From positions 1,426,001-1,490,000 of the forward strand of contig NZ_CP040936.1 of assembly GCF_006352025.1 (NCBI RefSeq): a stretch of 64,000 nt of DNA. Direction: 5' to 3'. The position numbers were made by a program, and so were the translations under genes. Origin of the DNA: Hymenobacter sp. DG01 (lineage in GTDB: Bacteria > Bacteroidota > Bacteroidia > Cytophagales > Hymenobacteraceae). Shown in pieces: positions 8,974 to 17,221 of the stretch (position 1 is its first letter; the number at the start of each line of letters is the position of its first letter). Under the pieces are notes generated by a model that was given only the letters and a program-made list of their open reading frames with translations, was not told the origin of the DNA and searched no databases.

Positions 8974-9759
8974 TTACACTTTGTCCTGCCGGATGAGGTA
9001 GCGGTAGAGGCTCACCAGCTGAGTCTGCGAGGCGCCCAGCCAGTGCAGCACGGCAATGAGAGTAAACACCAGCTGCAGGCGATACACGCCGTTTTCCAGG
9101 TACTTGCGCGCCGAGGTTACCACGGCCTGGGGCAGCACCCGAAACGCCCCGTAGCGCCGCAGCCGCCCAATGATTTCCTGGTCTTCCATCACCACCAGCT
9201 CCTGGCGGTAGCCGCCGGCCCGCTCAAACACGTCGCGGCGCACAAACAGGCTCTGGTCGCCGAAGCGGATCAGGTCCACATCGAAGCGGGTAAACCAGGC
9301 GTTGAGGCGCAGAAACCAGTGCGGATGATCGAACTGCAGGCGGAAGCAGCCGCTGCCCGCACCAGCAGCCACGGCCTGCCGGATGAGCGCCGGAAAGCCG
9401 GCCGGAGGGTAGGTATCGGCGTGCAGGAAGTACAGAATCTGGCCGGTAGCCTGCCGGGCGCCGTAGTTGAGCTGGGCAGCCCGGCCGCGCCGTGGGCTTT
9501 GCAGCACCCGGGCGCCGGTGGCCTGGGCAGCGGCGGCGGTGCCATCGGGGCTGGCGGCATCCACTACCAGTACTTCCGCTGTCCCGGCCACTTGGGTGTG
9601 CAGCCACGTCACCAGCCGGCCAATGCCGGCGGCCTCGTTGTAAGCCGGAATAATAATACTGATCAACGGAGGCGTGGGGTCCAAGAGAGCGGCGCAGGAG
9701 AGGTAGATGAGGCCACAAGAACCGATATTTTGCGTACCTAACGCAACTGCCGCGCGCAT
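8974..9759 (-). CDS. Glycosyltransferase family 2 (TIGR04283-like)
   Basis: The GT-A core begins ISIIIPAYNE, continues with VVDAASPDGT and has LHADTYPP as the metal-binding acidic motif, followed by FGDQSLFVRR and EDQEII. These blocks match the TIGR04283 group of family 2 transferases, which is often encoded beside radical SAM or glycosyl genes. The enzyme should move a sugar from a nucleotide donor to an unknown acceptor. The annotated ATG adds about 30 residues before the core. A TTG nearer the core (about 9682) is an alternative start, so the 5' end is uncertain. A hydrophobic helix near the C-terminus (LQLVFTLIAVLHWLG) suggests membrane association. Confidence 0.85.
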   Translation of the reverse strand: MRAAVALGTQNIGSCGLIYLSCAALLDPTPPLISIIIPAYNEAAGIGRLVTWLHTQVAGTAEVLVVDAASPDGTAAAAQATGARVLQSPRRGRAAQLNYGARQATGQILYFLHADTYPPAGFPALIRQAVAAGAGSGCFRLQFDHPHWFLRLNAWFTRFDVDLIRFGDQSLFVRRDVFERAGGYRQELVVMEDQEIIGRLRRYGAFRVLPQAVVTSARKYLENGVYRLQLVFTLIAVLHWLGASQTQLVSLYRYLIRQDKV

Positions 9760-9859
9760 GGCCGGGCCCCTACCCCCTCGGCCGGCCCGAAGTCGTCCTT
9801 CACACGCTCTTCATGCCGACGCGGCGTAGTTGCATCATCACCTAGCTTTCCGCGTTTTT

Positions 9860-10546
9860 ATGCACGTGCTCATTGTTGAAGACGAAAAAAGTCTGCACCA
9901 GGAAATCCGGCAATTTTTGCTTCAGTCGCAGTACCTCACCGATTCGGCTTACACCTACGCTGAGGCCTCGGAGAAAATCTTTGTAAACAGCTATGACTTT
10001 GTGTTGCTCGACCTGGGCCTGCCCGGCGGCGACGGCCTGGATTTGCTGCGGGAAGCCCGCCAGAACGAGCGTCAGGAAGCCTCATTCATCATCCTGACGG
10101 CCCGTGGCGCCATCGACGACCGGGTGAAGGGCCTGGACCTGGGGGCCGATGACTACCTGCCCAAGCCGTTTTCATTGCTGGAGCTGCAAAGCCGGATGCA
10201 AGCCATTATGCGCCGCAAATTCGGGCTGAAGCGCCAGGAGCTAACCTTTGGGCAGGGGTTTGAACTGGATGCCACCGGCCGCACCCTGCGCTACCACGAC
10301 CAGGATGTAACTCTGACCAAGAAGGAGTTCGATCTGCTGCACTACCTGCTGCTGCACAAAAACCGGGTGCTCACGCGCCTGCAGCTAGGCGAGCATCTTT
10401 GGGGCAACGTGCTGGAAGACGACTCCGACTCCAATTACATCGATGTGCACATCAAGAACATCCGCAAGAAGCTCGCCCAGTTCGCCCCTACAGACTTCCT
10501 GGAAACCGTCCGCGGCATTGGCTATCGAGTAACTGACGCCAATTAA
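9860..10546 (+). CDS. Response regulator, OmpR/PhoB family
   Basis: Start 9860 gives a 228-residue protein beginning HVLIVEDEK, the expected receiver start. An ATG 30 bases earlier is less likely. The receiver has acidic residues ED near position 8, the phospho-Asp in VLLDLGLPGGDG near 52 and the conserved Lys in YLPKPF near 102. The C-terminal half is an OmpR-type winged helix (LTKKEFDLLHYLLLHKN, then YIDVHIKNIRKKL and VRGIGYRV). It is followed by a sensor kinase gene on the same strand after 113 bases containing an AT-rich inverted repeat. The two genes form a cognate two-component system; the signal is unknown. Confidence 0.93.
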   Translation: MHVLIVEDEKSLHQEIRQFLLQSQYLTDSAYTYAEASEKIFVNSYDFVLLDLGLPGGDGLDLLREARQNERQEASFIILTARGAIDDRVKGLDLGADDYLPKPFSLLELQSRMQAIMRRKFGLKRQELTFGQGFELDATGRTLRYHDQDVTLTKKEFDLLHYLLLHKNRVLTRLQLGEHLWGNVLEDDSDSNYIDVHIKNIRKKLAQFAPTDFLETVRGIGYRVTDAN

Positions 10547-10652
10547 AAATTGAGAATTAAAAATTAAAAATTGGCGGTCCATTGCCCTCTCAGACCCGAG
10601 TGCTACGCCGCCATAGCGCAGCCACGCAGTACAATTTTTTAATTTTTAATTA
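10541..10652. repeat. AT-rich inverted-repeat element between regulator and kinase genes
   Basis: AATTAAAAATTAAAAATTG at 10555-10573 is repeated inverted at 10632-10651 with one extra A, enclosing 58 bases of GC-rich sequence. An additional AATTAAAAATTGAG lies at the left end and overlaps the stop codon of the regulator gene. The layout resembles the AT-rich element at 52569-52686. Confidence 0.7.
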
Positions 10653-10659
10653 CTTCAAG

Positions 10660-11985
10660 ATGCGCCTGGAAGCAAAGCTGGCCCTATTTAATGCCTTGTC
10701 GAAGCTGCTGCTGGTGCTGCTCGGAACGGTGGTGATTCCGCCCATCGTGAGCCGGGTCGCGGTGCTGCACACCGATCAGCGCCTGCTGGAAAAGCAGGCC
10801 GAAGTGGTGCAGCTAATTCACCGCAACGGCATTTCGGCCTTCGTGCAGGGCGAGGCCTACGCCGACTACAACATCCTGAAGCAAGAGTACATCACCCTGA
10901 CGCCCCTGCCCGCCAGCGCCGGTACGGCCACCCGGCGCCCGCGCATTTTCAACGAGCAGCGGCAGGTGGACAATGAAATTGAGGATTTTCGCATTCTGAG
11001 CGAGCAGTTTACCGAGGCCGGCCGCCACTACCGGCTGGAAATTGGCTCCTCGCTGGCCACCGTGGAGCTGCTCACCGATACGCTGCGGCGCATGGCTCTG
11101 TGGGTGCTGGTGATTGGGGCCGCCCTGACCATCGTGACGGATGCCGCCTTTGCCCACTACCTGCTCCGGCCCCTGCGGCAGCTGATCCGGCGCAAGCTTC
11201 ACGGCGTGCATCACCCCTCGGCCTATTCCTACGCCCCCCTCGACACGGATACCACCGATTTCCGCCGCCTCGATGACAGCCTCAGCGAGATGATGAGCAA
11301 GATTCAGTCGGCATTTGAGAAGGAGCGGGAGTTTATGTCGAACGTGTCGCATGAGCTGCTCACGCCGGTCAGCATTTTGCAGTCCAGGTTTGAGAACATG
11401 CTTCAGGACCCCACCCTGGGCCACGCGCACTCCCTGAAAATCGTGGATTCGCAGAAAACGCTTTACCGCCTGCGCAACACGGTAAAAACCCTGCTGCTCA
11501 TCGCCAATATTGAAAACGAGCAGTACCTGCGCGAAGACACCGTATCGGTGGCGGGCGTGCTGGCCGAGGTAACCAATGAGCTGGAGGACCGCCTGACCCA
11601 GCGGGAGCTGCAGCTGGAGCAGGACCTGCGCCCCGACTACGTGCTGGCCAAGGCCAACCGCACGCTGCTGTTCACGCTGTTGTTTAACCTGATCAGCAAC
11701 GCCATTAAGTACAACCGCTGGGGCGGCAGCATTGTGGTGCAAGGCCGCCCCGGCCCCCAGGGCGGCTACGTGCTGTGCGTAACCGATAGGGGCCCCGGCA
11801 TTGCCCCCGAGCACCTCCCCCACCTCTTCGACCGGTTCCGGCGGTTTCAGGCCGGCGCCTCGGCGCCGGAGGGCTACGGACTGGGCTTGCCCATTGCCAA
11901 AACCATTGCCGAGTTCCACAAAATTGAGCTTACGGTGGAGTCGGAGGTAGGCAAGGGCACCACGTTTGGGCTGCATTTCCCCTGA
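10660..11985 (+). CDS. Sensor histidine kinase, membrane-bound
   Basis: The ATG at 10660 yields 441 residues and places a transmembrane helix (LLLVLLGTVVIPPIV) near the start. A second membrane helix (WVLVIGAALTIVTDAAFA) lies at about 146-164, leaving a ~110-residue periplasmic sensor region. The HisKA box reads SNVSHELLTPVSI, with Leu in place of the usual Arg after HEL. The ATPase domain shows the N box (LISNAIKYN), DRGPGIAPEHL and GYGLGLPIAK. It pairs with the upstream OmpR-type regulator. The first longer start (10582) falls within the AT-rich repeat and is not used. Confidence 0.92.
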   Translation: MRLEAKLALFNALSKLLLVLLGTVVIPPIVSRVAVLHTDQRLLEKQAEVVQLIHRNGISAFVQGEAYADYNILKQEYITLTPLPASAGTATRRPRIFNEQRQVDNEIEDFRILSEQFTEAGRHYRLEIGSSLATVELLTDTLRRMALWVLVIGAALTIVTDAAFAHYLLRPLRQLIRRKLHGVHHPSAYSYAPLDTDTTDFRRLDDSLSEMMSKIQSAFEKEREFMSNVSHELLTPVSILQSRFENMLQDPTLGHAHSLKIVDSQKTLYRLRNTVKTLLLIANIENEQYLREDTVSVAGVLAEVTNELEDRLTQRELQLEQDLRPDYVLAKANRTLLFTLLFNLISNAIKYNRWGGSIVVQGRPGPQGGYVLCVTDRGPGIAPEHLPHLFDRFRRFQAGASAPEGYGLGLPIAKTIAEFHKIELTVESEVGKGTTFGLHFP

Positions 11986-12060
11986 GGCGGTCAAAAGCAC
12001 ATCCGCGAGGGGCCAGATGCGTAGAAGAAACTGATTCCCACCCCTTATCCTCTCCCACCC

Positions 12061-12324
12061 ATGAAAAAGCTTTTTGCCTTGTTGATGTTGTCAGGTGTTG
12101 TTTTAGGCGCCCGGGCGCAGGCCTTGCAGCAGAAAACCACGGCCACCCGCACCACGACTACCGCTGCGGCTTCTGCGCGCACTACCACCCGCACCCACGA
12201 GGTATCTACTCCCAGCGGCAACACCCACACCACTACCCGCACGCAAACCGTAACCAAACCGGCCCCGGTTAAAAAGGCAACCACCCTACGCAAAACCACG
12301 GTGGTGCGCCACGGCCGGCGCTAA
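12061..12324 (+). CDS. Small secreted Thr-rich basic protein
   Basis: The 87-residue product has a signal peptide (KLFALLMLSGVVLGARAQA) and a mature part dominated by Thr, Arg, Lys and Ala, with TTTR-type repeats. No family is recognised. The composition suggests an unstructured periplasmic or surface protein, possibly binding a polyanion, which is only inference. It stands 75 bases after the sensor kinase gene, but nothing ties it to that signal pathway. Codon use and GC content are like the neighbours. Confidence 0.6.
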   Translation: MKKLFALLMLSGVVLGARAQALQQKTTATRTTTTAAASARTTTRTHEVSTPSGNTHTTTRTQTVTKPAPVKKATTLRKTTVVRHGRR

Positions 12325-12358
12325 GCCGGGGTTCACGCAGCCTTCATGCAGGCTGCCC

Positions 12359-12366
12359 TAGCTTTG
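12359..12366 (+). promoter_or_regulatory. -7 promoter box (TAGCTTTG)
   Basis: A perfect TAnnTTTG match sits 26 bases before the ATG of the 63-residue membrane protein gene. No clear -33 TTG is seen. Confidence 0.5.
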
Positions 12367-12391
12367 AGCACCATCCTTCGCCGTGCTCGTT

Positions 12392-12583
12392 ATGAAAAAG
12401 ATGCTTTGGGCGGCGGTTTTAATCGTCGCCCTTCTGATTGCCCTTGGCTACTGGCTGCGCTCCCCAATCGTGCGGCCACCCATGGCGGCGGTGCCCGTTA
12501 TCCGGCGGCACCTGCCCGAGGCCCACAAACGGGTTTTGGTCGTTCCCTCGCACCCGCACCGCCCCTATTCGCATACTCCCTAG
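12392..12583 (+). CDS. Small single-span membrane protein
   Basis: Start 12392 gives 63 residues: a short Lys-rich start, one hydrophobic helix (MLWAAVLIVALLIALGYWL) and a basic, Pro- and His-rich tail. A start 9 bases earlier (12383) is possible. No family is recognised. The perfect -7 box upstream and the terminator hairpin downstream make it likely to be a real gene. It would sit in the inner membrane with the tail outside or inside, which cannot be decided. Confidence 0.5.
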   Translation: MKKMLWAAVLIVALLIALGYWLRSPIVRPPMAAVPVIRRHLPEAHKRVLVVPSHPHRPYSHTP

Positions 12584-12592
12584 CCCAACGCA

Positions 12593-12630
12593 AACCGCCC
12601 CGACCAGTAATGGCCGGGGCGGTTGCTTTT
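12593..12630 (+). terminator. Intrinsic terminator
   Basis: Arms AACCGCCCCG and CGGGGCGGTT pair around a 12-base loop and are followed by GCTTTT. It closes the small membrane protein gene. Confidence 0.8.
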
Positions 12631-12665
12631 CGGATTATGGGTGGCCGGCCTCAGGCCAGCCCCGG

Positions 12666-13538
12666 CTACCCCAGCCCCGCGGCCGATTCGCCGGGAGCGG
12701 GCTGGGCGCTGCCCGGGGCCGGAGCCGCGGCTGCGGCCTTTCCTGTGGGGGTAGGGCTGAGCTGCCAGGAGGTATTCATCTCGCGGAGGGCGTGCAGGGC
12801 CGTGAGGTCGAACTGGCAGGGCACGATGGATATGTAGTTGTGAGCCAAGGCGTATTCATCCGTATCCTGGCCCTGATCTTCGTTCACGAAGTTGCCCAGC
12901 AGCCAGTAGTAGGGCCGCTTGTACGGGTCGTAGCGCAGGTCGAACTCTTCCTGCCACTTGGCGCGGGCCTGGCGGCACAGGCGGGCACCGGCAATGGGCG
13001 CCGCCGATTTCTTGGGAATGTTAATGTTCAGGGCCGTGCCCGAGGGAATACCGTGTTCCAGAGCCTGGCGCGTCAGGTATTCTACCCACTCTTCCACGTG
13101 CGAAAAATCGGCGCCGTGGCCGTAGTCGCAGAGGGAGAAGCCGATGGCCGGCAGTCCTTCGATGGCCGCCTCAATGGCCGCCGACATGGTGCCCGAGTAC
13201 AGCACATTGACCGAGGAGTTAGAGCCGTGGTTGATGCCGGATACCACCAGATCGGGCCGGCGGTCCTTCAGAACGTGGTGCTTGGCCAGCTTCACGCAGT
13301 CGGCAGGCGTACCGCTGCACTCGTAGGCTTCAACTCCCTCGAAAATAGTACTGGGGTCGAGGCGCAGCGACGAACCGATGGTAATGGCGTGACCCATACC
13401 CGACTGGGGCGAGTTAGGGGCTACTACCACCACCTCGCCCAGGCGGCGCATTACGCGCACGAGCGTGGCAATGCCGGGGGCCGTGATACCGTCGTCGTTG
13501 GAAATCAGAATAAGCGGTTTGCGGGCTTCAGCAGACAC
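12666..13538 (-). CDS. surE: 5'/3'-nucleotidase SurE
   Basis: The protein has 290 residues and the SurE fold signature at the start: ILISNDDGITAPGI, where Asn-Asp-Asp bind the metal. VVAPNSPQSGMG, CSGTPADCV, VSGINHGSNSS and YSGTMSAAIEA follow in the family order. SurE dephosphorylates nucleoside 5'- and 3'-monophosphates and short polyphosphates in the cytoplasm. Residues after about 265 are an Ala/Pro/Gly-rich tail that is longer than in most SurE proteins and probably unstructured. A perfect minus-strand -7 box lies 35 bases upstream, so it is transcribed alone. Confidence 0.96.
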   Translation of the reverse strand: MSAEARKPLILISNDDGITAPGIATLVRVMRRLGEVVVVAPNSPQSGMGHAITIGSSLRLDPSTIFEGVEAYECSGTPADCVKLAKHHVLKDRRPDLVVSGINHGSNSSVNVLYSGTMSAAIEAAIEGLPAIGFSLCDYGHGADFSHVEEWVEYLTRQALEHGIPSGTALNINIPKKSAAPIAGARLCRQARAKWQEEFDLRYDPYKRPYYWLLGNFVNEDQGQDTDEYALAHNYISIVPCQFDLTALHALREMNTSWQLSPTPTGKAAAAAPAPGSAQPAPGESAAGLG

Positions 13539-13572
13539 GGGCAGCTTGGATTGAGTGAACAGAAAGGTCCGG

Positions 13573-13580
13573 CAAAGGTA
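13573..13580 (-). promoter_or_regulatory. -7 promoter box of surE (TACCTTTG on the minus strand)
   Basis: CAAAGGTA on the plus strand is a perfect TAnnTTTG match in the surE direction, 35 bases before its start codon. Confidence 0.55.
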
Positions 13581-13678
13581 GGAAAGCGCAGGCCGCCCCG
13601 TGGCCGGACCCTAGCTGCTAACGCCTGGCTGCGGCCCGGGGTTATCAACGCCCGGCCCGGCGCCTGCGTATAGCCCCC

Positions 13679-14377
13679 ATGCACTACCGCCTTTCTTTAC
13701 TAAGTACCGCGTTGGCGGGTAGCCTGTTAGCCACCACGCTGCCGGGCTGCGACTCTACTACCACCCGAAACGCTACCGATCCGGGCACGCCGCCGTTTAC
13801 CCCTGCGGCCGGCACTACCGCCGGGGCCTCGCCCGGGGCAGCCGCGGTGGCCCAAACGGCCAGCCCCCCGGTTACTACCCCCGGCGCCCCCACCCCCGAT
13901 TCGCTGCACCTGCTTAGCCCAGGCCGGGCTGGACGCCTGCGCCTGGGCATGCGCGAGGAGCGTATCAGAGCCGTAGTGCCGGCCAGCCTCCTCCGCGCCA
14001 CTACTTACCAGGACAAGGGCCAGACCCTGCCGGCCTACGAGATGCGCGACGCCCAGCGCCCCGACGCGCCGCCCACTGTGCTTCACCTCATCGGCGACTC
14101 TGCCCAAGGGTTCCGCCTGCGCCGTATTCGTATCTATGACCCGCAGTACCGCACCGCCGAGGGCATTGGAGTAGGCTCCCCGTTCGGGGCCGCACGCCAG
14201 AATCTGGGCCTGACCAAGGTGCGCGACACGCCGGCCGGCTTCGCGGCGGTATCCGGTGAGGTGCAGATGGCCTGGCTGATTGACCCAAAGTCGTTGCCCA
14301 ACAAGCAGCCCCAGGAAATCAGCTCGGCGGATATTCCGCCGGCGGCCCGCATCACGGGGGTATTACTTTACCAGTAA
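13679..14377 (+). CDS. Hypothetical lipoprotein
   Basis: The 232-residue product has a lipoprotein signal with lipobox LPGC (Cys near residue 24). A Pro/Thr/Ala-rich linker spans about 30-75. The remainder is a small globular domain beginning GRLRLGMREERIRAVVP, which recalls domains that compare 'baseline' ligand states, but no family is recognised. It contains no obvious catalytic residues. The gene is transcribed divergently from surE and ends just before the promoter of the DoxX-like gene. Confidence 0.7.
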   Translation: MHYRLSLLSTALAGSLLATTLPGCDSTTTRNATDPGTPPFTPAAGTTAGASPGAAAVAQTASPPVTTPGAPTPDSLHLLSPGRAGRLRLGMREERIRAVVPASLLRATTYQDKGQTLPAYEMRDAQRPDAPPTVLHLIGDSAQGFRLRRIRIYDPQYRTAEGIGVGSPFGAARQNLGLTKVRDTPAGFAAVSGEVQMAWLIDPKSLPNKQPQEISSADIPPAARITGVLLYQ

Positions 14378-14394
14378 GCGCCTGAGCGTAGCAG

Positions 14395-14424
14395 TTGCAT
14401 TCCGGCGCAAATATTGTACTTTGG
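14395..14424 (+). promoter_or_regulatory. Promoter of the DoxX-like gene
   Basis: TTG at 14395-14397 and TACTTTGG at 14417-14424 are separated by 19 bases, the usual Bacteroidota -33/-7 spacing, with one mismatch in the -7 box. Confidence 0.55.
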
Positions 14425-14493
14425 CCGCGCCGGCTCCAGTAGCTTACTTTTCACCATCGAACTTTCCCGCCCGGCCTGCCTTCGTCTCTGCTT

Positions 14494-14928
14494 ATGGCCC
14501 TGTTTGAGAACCGCTACCGCACCCACGACTTCGGCTTGCTGGCCCTGCGCGTCGGGATTGGCGTTATGTTTACCATCCACGGATACCCCAAGCTCACGGG
14601 CGGCCCCGAGGCCTGGGCCCAGGTAGGTGGTGCTATGAAGCTGGTAGGACTGGATTTCGCGCCGGCTTTCTGGGGTTTTCTGGCCGCGGCGGCTGAGGCT
14701 GTAGGAGGGCAGCTCATTGCCATTGGCTTGTTTTTCCGGTGGGCCTGCGCGCTGCTGCTGGTCACCATGGTAGTAGCCACCATCATGCACCTGAGCAGCG
14801 GCCACGATTTCAATACCTACTCGCATGCCCTGGAAGCGGCCTTTCTGTTTTTTGGGCTGGCTTTCACCGGCCCGGGGAAGTACAGCGTGGATCAGCTCCT
14901 TTTCCCGGCCCCGCGCCGACTGTACTAA
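14494..14928 (+). CDS. DoxX family membrane protein
   Basis: This 144-residue protein has four hydrophobic helices and the DoxX pattern LRVGIGVMFTIHGYPKL near residue 20, then AAAAEAVGGQLIAIGLFFRWAC and a last helix in ALEAAFLFFGLAFTGPG. DoxX-like proteins are inner-membrane proteins linked to thiol-redox or quinone chemistry, with poorly defined activity. The start codon is the first ATG after the promoter. It is convergent with the response regulator gene at 14965. Confidence 0.88.
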   Translation: MALFENRYRTHDFGLLALRVGIGVMFTIHGYPKLTGGPEAWAQVGGAMKLVGLDFAPAFWGFLAAAAEAVGGQLIAIGLFFRWACALLLVTMVVATIMHLSSGHDFNTYSHALEAAFLFFGLAFTGPGKYSVDQLLFPAPRRLY

Positions 14929-14964
14929 AGTCTGGTACAAAAGGGGGGCATGGGCCGCAACCGT

Positions 14965-15639
14965 TCAAAGCATCAACTTATAGCCGATGCCGCGCACATT
15001 TACAATTTGCACCTGCTTGTCGTCCGTCAGATAGCGGCGTAAACGCGTGATGTACACATCGAGGCTACGGCCGTTGAAAAATGTGTCATCGCCCCACAAC
15101 GCTTGCAGCACGGCCCGGCGTTCGAGCACCTGGTTGCGTTGTATATACAAGTGATACAGCACTTCTGCTTCGCGATGAGTCAGTTCCTGCGTGTGACCCA
15201 GGCGAGACAAGCGCTGGTGAGGATAATCGAACTCGTACTGCCCAATGCGCAGCAGGGCAGGCGCCGTAAGCGGTTGGCCGCTCGGTTGCAAACGGGCTTG
15301 GATGCGGACCACCAATTCCTCGATGCTGAAGGGCTTGCGAACGTAATCGTTGCCACCTATTTCAAAGCCGCGTACGACATCGGCTGTCTGCCCACGGGCC
15401 GTGAGGAAAATAATGGGCACCGTGCCATGTTCGCGCCGCAACTGTTCGGCCAAGGCAAAGCCATCCAGGCGGGGCATCATCACGTCGGCTACCACAAGGT
15501 CGGGCTTTGCTTGCCGAAACAGAGCCAGCCCGGCCTGCCCATCTGCCGCATGAACTACCCGGAACCCGCGCGACTCCAGGTTATCCTGCACGATAAAAGC
15601 CAGGGACAATTCGTCTTCGACCAGGAGAATAGTTGGCAT
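14965..15639 (-). CDS. Response regulator, OmpR/PhoB family
   Basis: A 224-residue protein with receiver motifs ILLVEDELS, the phospho-Asp in VVADVMMPRLDG near 53 and Lys in YVRKPF near 103. The winged helix follows (LTHREAEVLYHLYIQRN, SLDVYITRLRRYL, VRGIGYKL). It lies directly downstream of the kinase gene at 15695 on the same strand with a 55-base gap, so the kinase is made first and the two are a cognate pair. The 10-bp-phased direct repeats upstream of the kinase are a candidate binding site for this regulator. Confidence 0.94.
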   Translation of the reverse strand: MPTILLVEDELSLAFIVQDNLESRGFRVVHAADGQAGLALFRQAKPDLVVADVMMPRLDGFALAEQLRREHGTVPIIFLTARGQTADVVRGFEIGGNDYVRKPFSIEELVVRIQARLQPSGQPLTAPALLRIGQYEFDYPHQRLSRLGHTQELTHREAEVLYHLYIQRNQVLERRAVLQALWGDDTFFNGRSLDVYITRLRRYLTDDKQVQIVNVRGIGYKLML

Positions 15640-15694
15640 CTCTCACTTATTACTAGATGGGTACCCCGTTGCCGGCTTTTATTTTTCTTACCCT

Positions 15695-17080
15695 CTACGC
15701 GGTCGGCAGCCACAAACTAAAGGCGCTGCCCTGACCCAGTTCGCTGCGCAGGGTAACGTGGCCGCCGTGGCGTTCCGCCACCTGGCGCACATAATAGAGC
15801 CCCAGCCCGAACCCTTTCACCGGATGCAGGTTGCCGGTTGGCACGCGAAAAAAGCGGTCAAACACCGCCGCTTGGTCACTGCCGGCAATCCCGATGCCAT
15901 CATCCTGCACCGTCATTTGCCAGCCACCGGCCGTACGACGGCTACTTACCTGGATGGATACGGATTCCGTGGAATACTTAATGGCGTTATCGAGCAAGTT
16001 GTTAATCGCGCCTTCCAGATGGAAACGGTCGGCCTGTATCACCTCGTCTGGGGCCATTTCGAGCTGGAAATGCACCGGCTTGTCGGCTTGTAGCTGGTGC
16101 CGGCGCACGGCTGCCTGTACCAACTCGGCTGGTCGTACTGCTTCCGGATGCAACACCAAGTGGGCCTGTTCTTCCGTGGCGATGGTCAGGACTTTATCAA
16201 CTAAGTCGGCGAGGCGTCGCAACTCGGTGCGGGCAATGTGCAGGTAAGTCCGGGCTTTCTGCGGGTCGGCCTGCAAGCCAAAGCACTCGAGGGTTTCAAC
16301 GGCCGCCGCCACGGTTGCCAGCGGCGTTTTTAACTCGTGCGTCATGTTATTGATAAAGTCATTTTTGACCTCCGCCAGCTTGCGCTGAGCGCGCAGTGTG
16401 TGCCATACCAGCACGAAGCAACTGCCGGTTAGCACGAGCAGGAGCAGGGAGCCACCGAGCAAACCGCCCAAACGCTGCCAGAGGTACGGGGTAGGCGACA
16501 ACGGACGGGCCTGCGCGTAGATGCCATACGCAGGACTAAGGAGTACCGGTGGCGGGTGGTGGGCCGTCTGCAGGGGTGGTTGGGCAGCTAACGCAGATAC
16601 CTTCGGCATGCGCCTCAGCGAAAAGGTATCGAGCCCGGCCGCTGCCGAATCAATGCCGCGCTGGTGGAGTTGCTGCCGGTAAGCATGCGTTAAGCTGGCC
16701 AGGCCCACGTGGTTACCGCTGCTCCAGTCGTCTAAGATGATATAATTAGGGTTAGGGTTACGATTACTCGTTTGAGTATCCTGTTGAGCGCCGCGTCCGG
16801 GCTGAATAGTGACCGTTGGCGCTTGCATGAGACGACGGCGAGGGCTAATGCGGGAAACATTGGTGCCTGCCAGGTGCAGGTCGAAGCGAGGCGTTTGCGG
16901 AGCCCACACGTCGGCCAGCAGTTGCTGCTGCACCGCCGCCACTACGGCCTGGTGTATCTCCCGGTCAAACTGCAGGCGGGTGAGTCGGTACGTGCTGACC
17001 AGCCAATAGGCCTGAAACCCATTCATGCCCAGCAGGCAACCGGCTAATAGCCAGGGAAGAAGAAGCGCGCGGGATTTCAT
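15695..17080 (-). CDS. Sensor histidine kinase, membrane-bound
   Basis: Start 17080 (461 residues) is chosen because MKSRALLLPWLLAGCLLG is a proper N-terminal membrane helix. A longer frame from 17152 runs through the promoter. A second helix (LGGSLLLLVLTGSCFVLVW) ends a ~190-residue periplasmic sensor domain. HisKA is INNMTHELKTPLATV, and the ATPase shows NNLLDNAIKYS, QDDGIGIAG and GFGLGLYYVRQ. It heads the two-gene operon with the regulator at 14965. A DUF6624 gene is divergent from it and may be part of the regulon. Confidence 0.92.
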   Translation of the reverse strand: MKSRALLLPWLLAGCLLGMNGFQAYWLVSTYRLTRLQFDREIHQAVVAAVQQQLLADVWAPQTPRFDLHLAGTNVSRISPRRRLMQAPTVTIQPGRGAQQDTQTSNRNPNPNYIILDDWSSGNHVGLASLTHAYRQQLHQRGIDSAAAGLDTFSLRRMPKVSALAAQPPLQTAHHPPPVLLSPAYGIYAQARPLSPTPYLWQRLGGLLGGSLLLLVLTGSCFVLVWHTLRAQRKLAEVKNDFINNMTHELKTPLATVAAAVETLECFGLQADPQKARTYLHIARTELRRLADLVDKVLTIATEEQAHLVLHPEAVRPAELVQAAVRRHQLQADKPVHFQLEMAPDEVIQADRFHLEGAINNLLDNAIKYSTESVSIQVSSRRTAGGWQMTVQDDGIGIAGSDQAAVFDRFFRVPTGNLHPVKGFGLGLYYVRQVAERHGGHVTLRSELGQGSAFSLWLPTA

Positions 17081-17100
17081 GTACAGGCAAAGGGCATACA

Positions 17101-17108
17101 CAAAAATA
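17101..17108 (-). promoter_or_regulatory. -7 promoter box of the kinase-regulator operon (TATTTTTG on minus strand)
   Basis: A perfect TAnnTTTG match lies 20 bases before the start codon of the kinase gene. TTG occurs 15 bases before it, shorter than the usual spacing, as is common for promoters that need an activator. Confidence 0.55.
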
Positions 17109-17135
17109 CAACCTGCTATATGCCAACCAGGGCAT

Positions 17136-17160
17136 TTAACACTAGTTAACACTATATAAC
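17136..17160. promoter_or_regulatory. Phased direct repeats, candidate operator of an OmpR-type regulator
   Basis: TTAACACTAG at 17136-17145 is followed by TTAACACTAT at 17146-17155 and a weaker ATAAC at 17156-17160, so the TWAAC core repeats every 10 bases. The site sits about 30 bases upstream of the operon's -7 box and between the divergent kinase and DUF6624 genes. OmpR/PhoB proteins bind direct repeats of about this period. Autoregulation is inferred. Confidence 0.6.
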
Positions 17161-17221
17161 AGGGGTTTACATAGGCGGGAGCTTGCTTTGTATCGGCAAA
17201 TCATCTCTCATACCTCCATCC

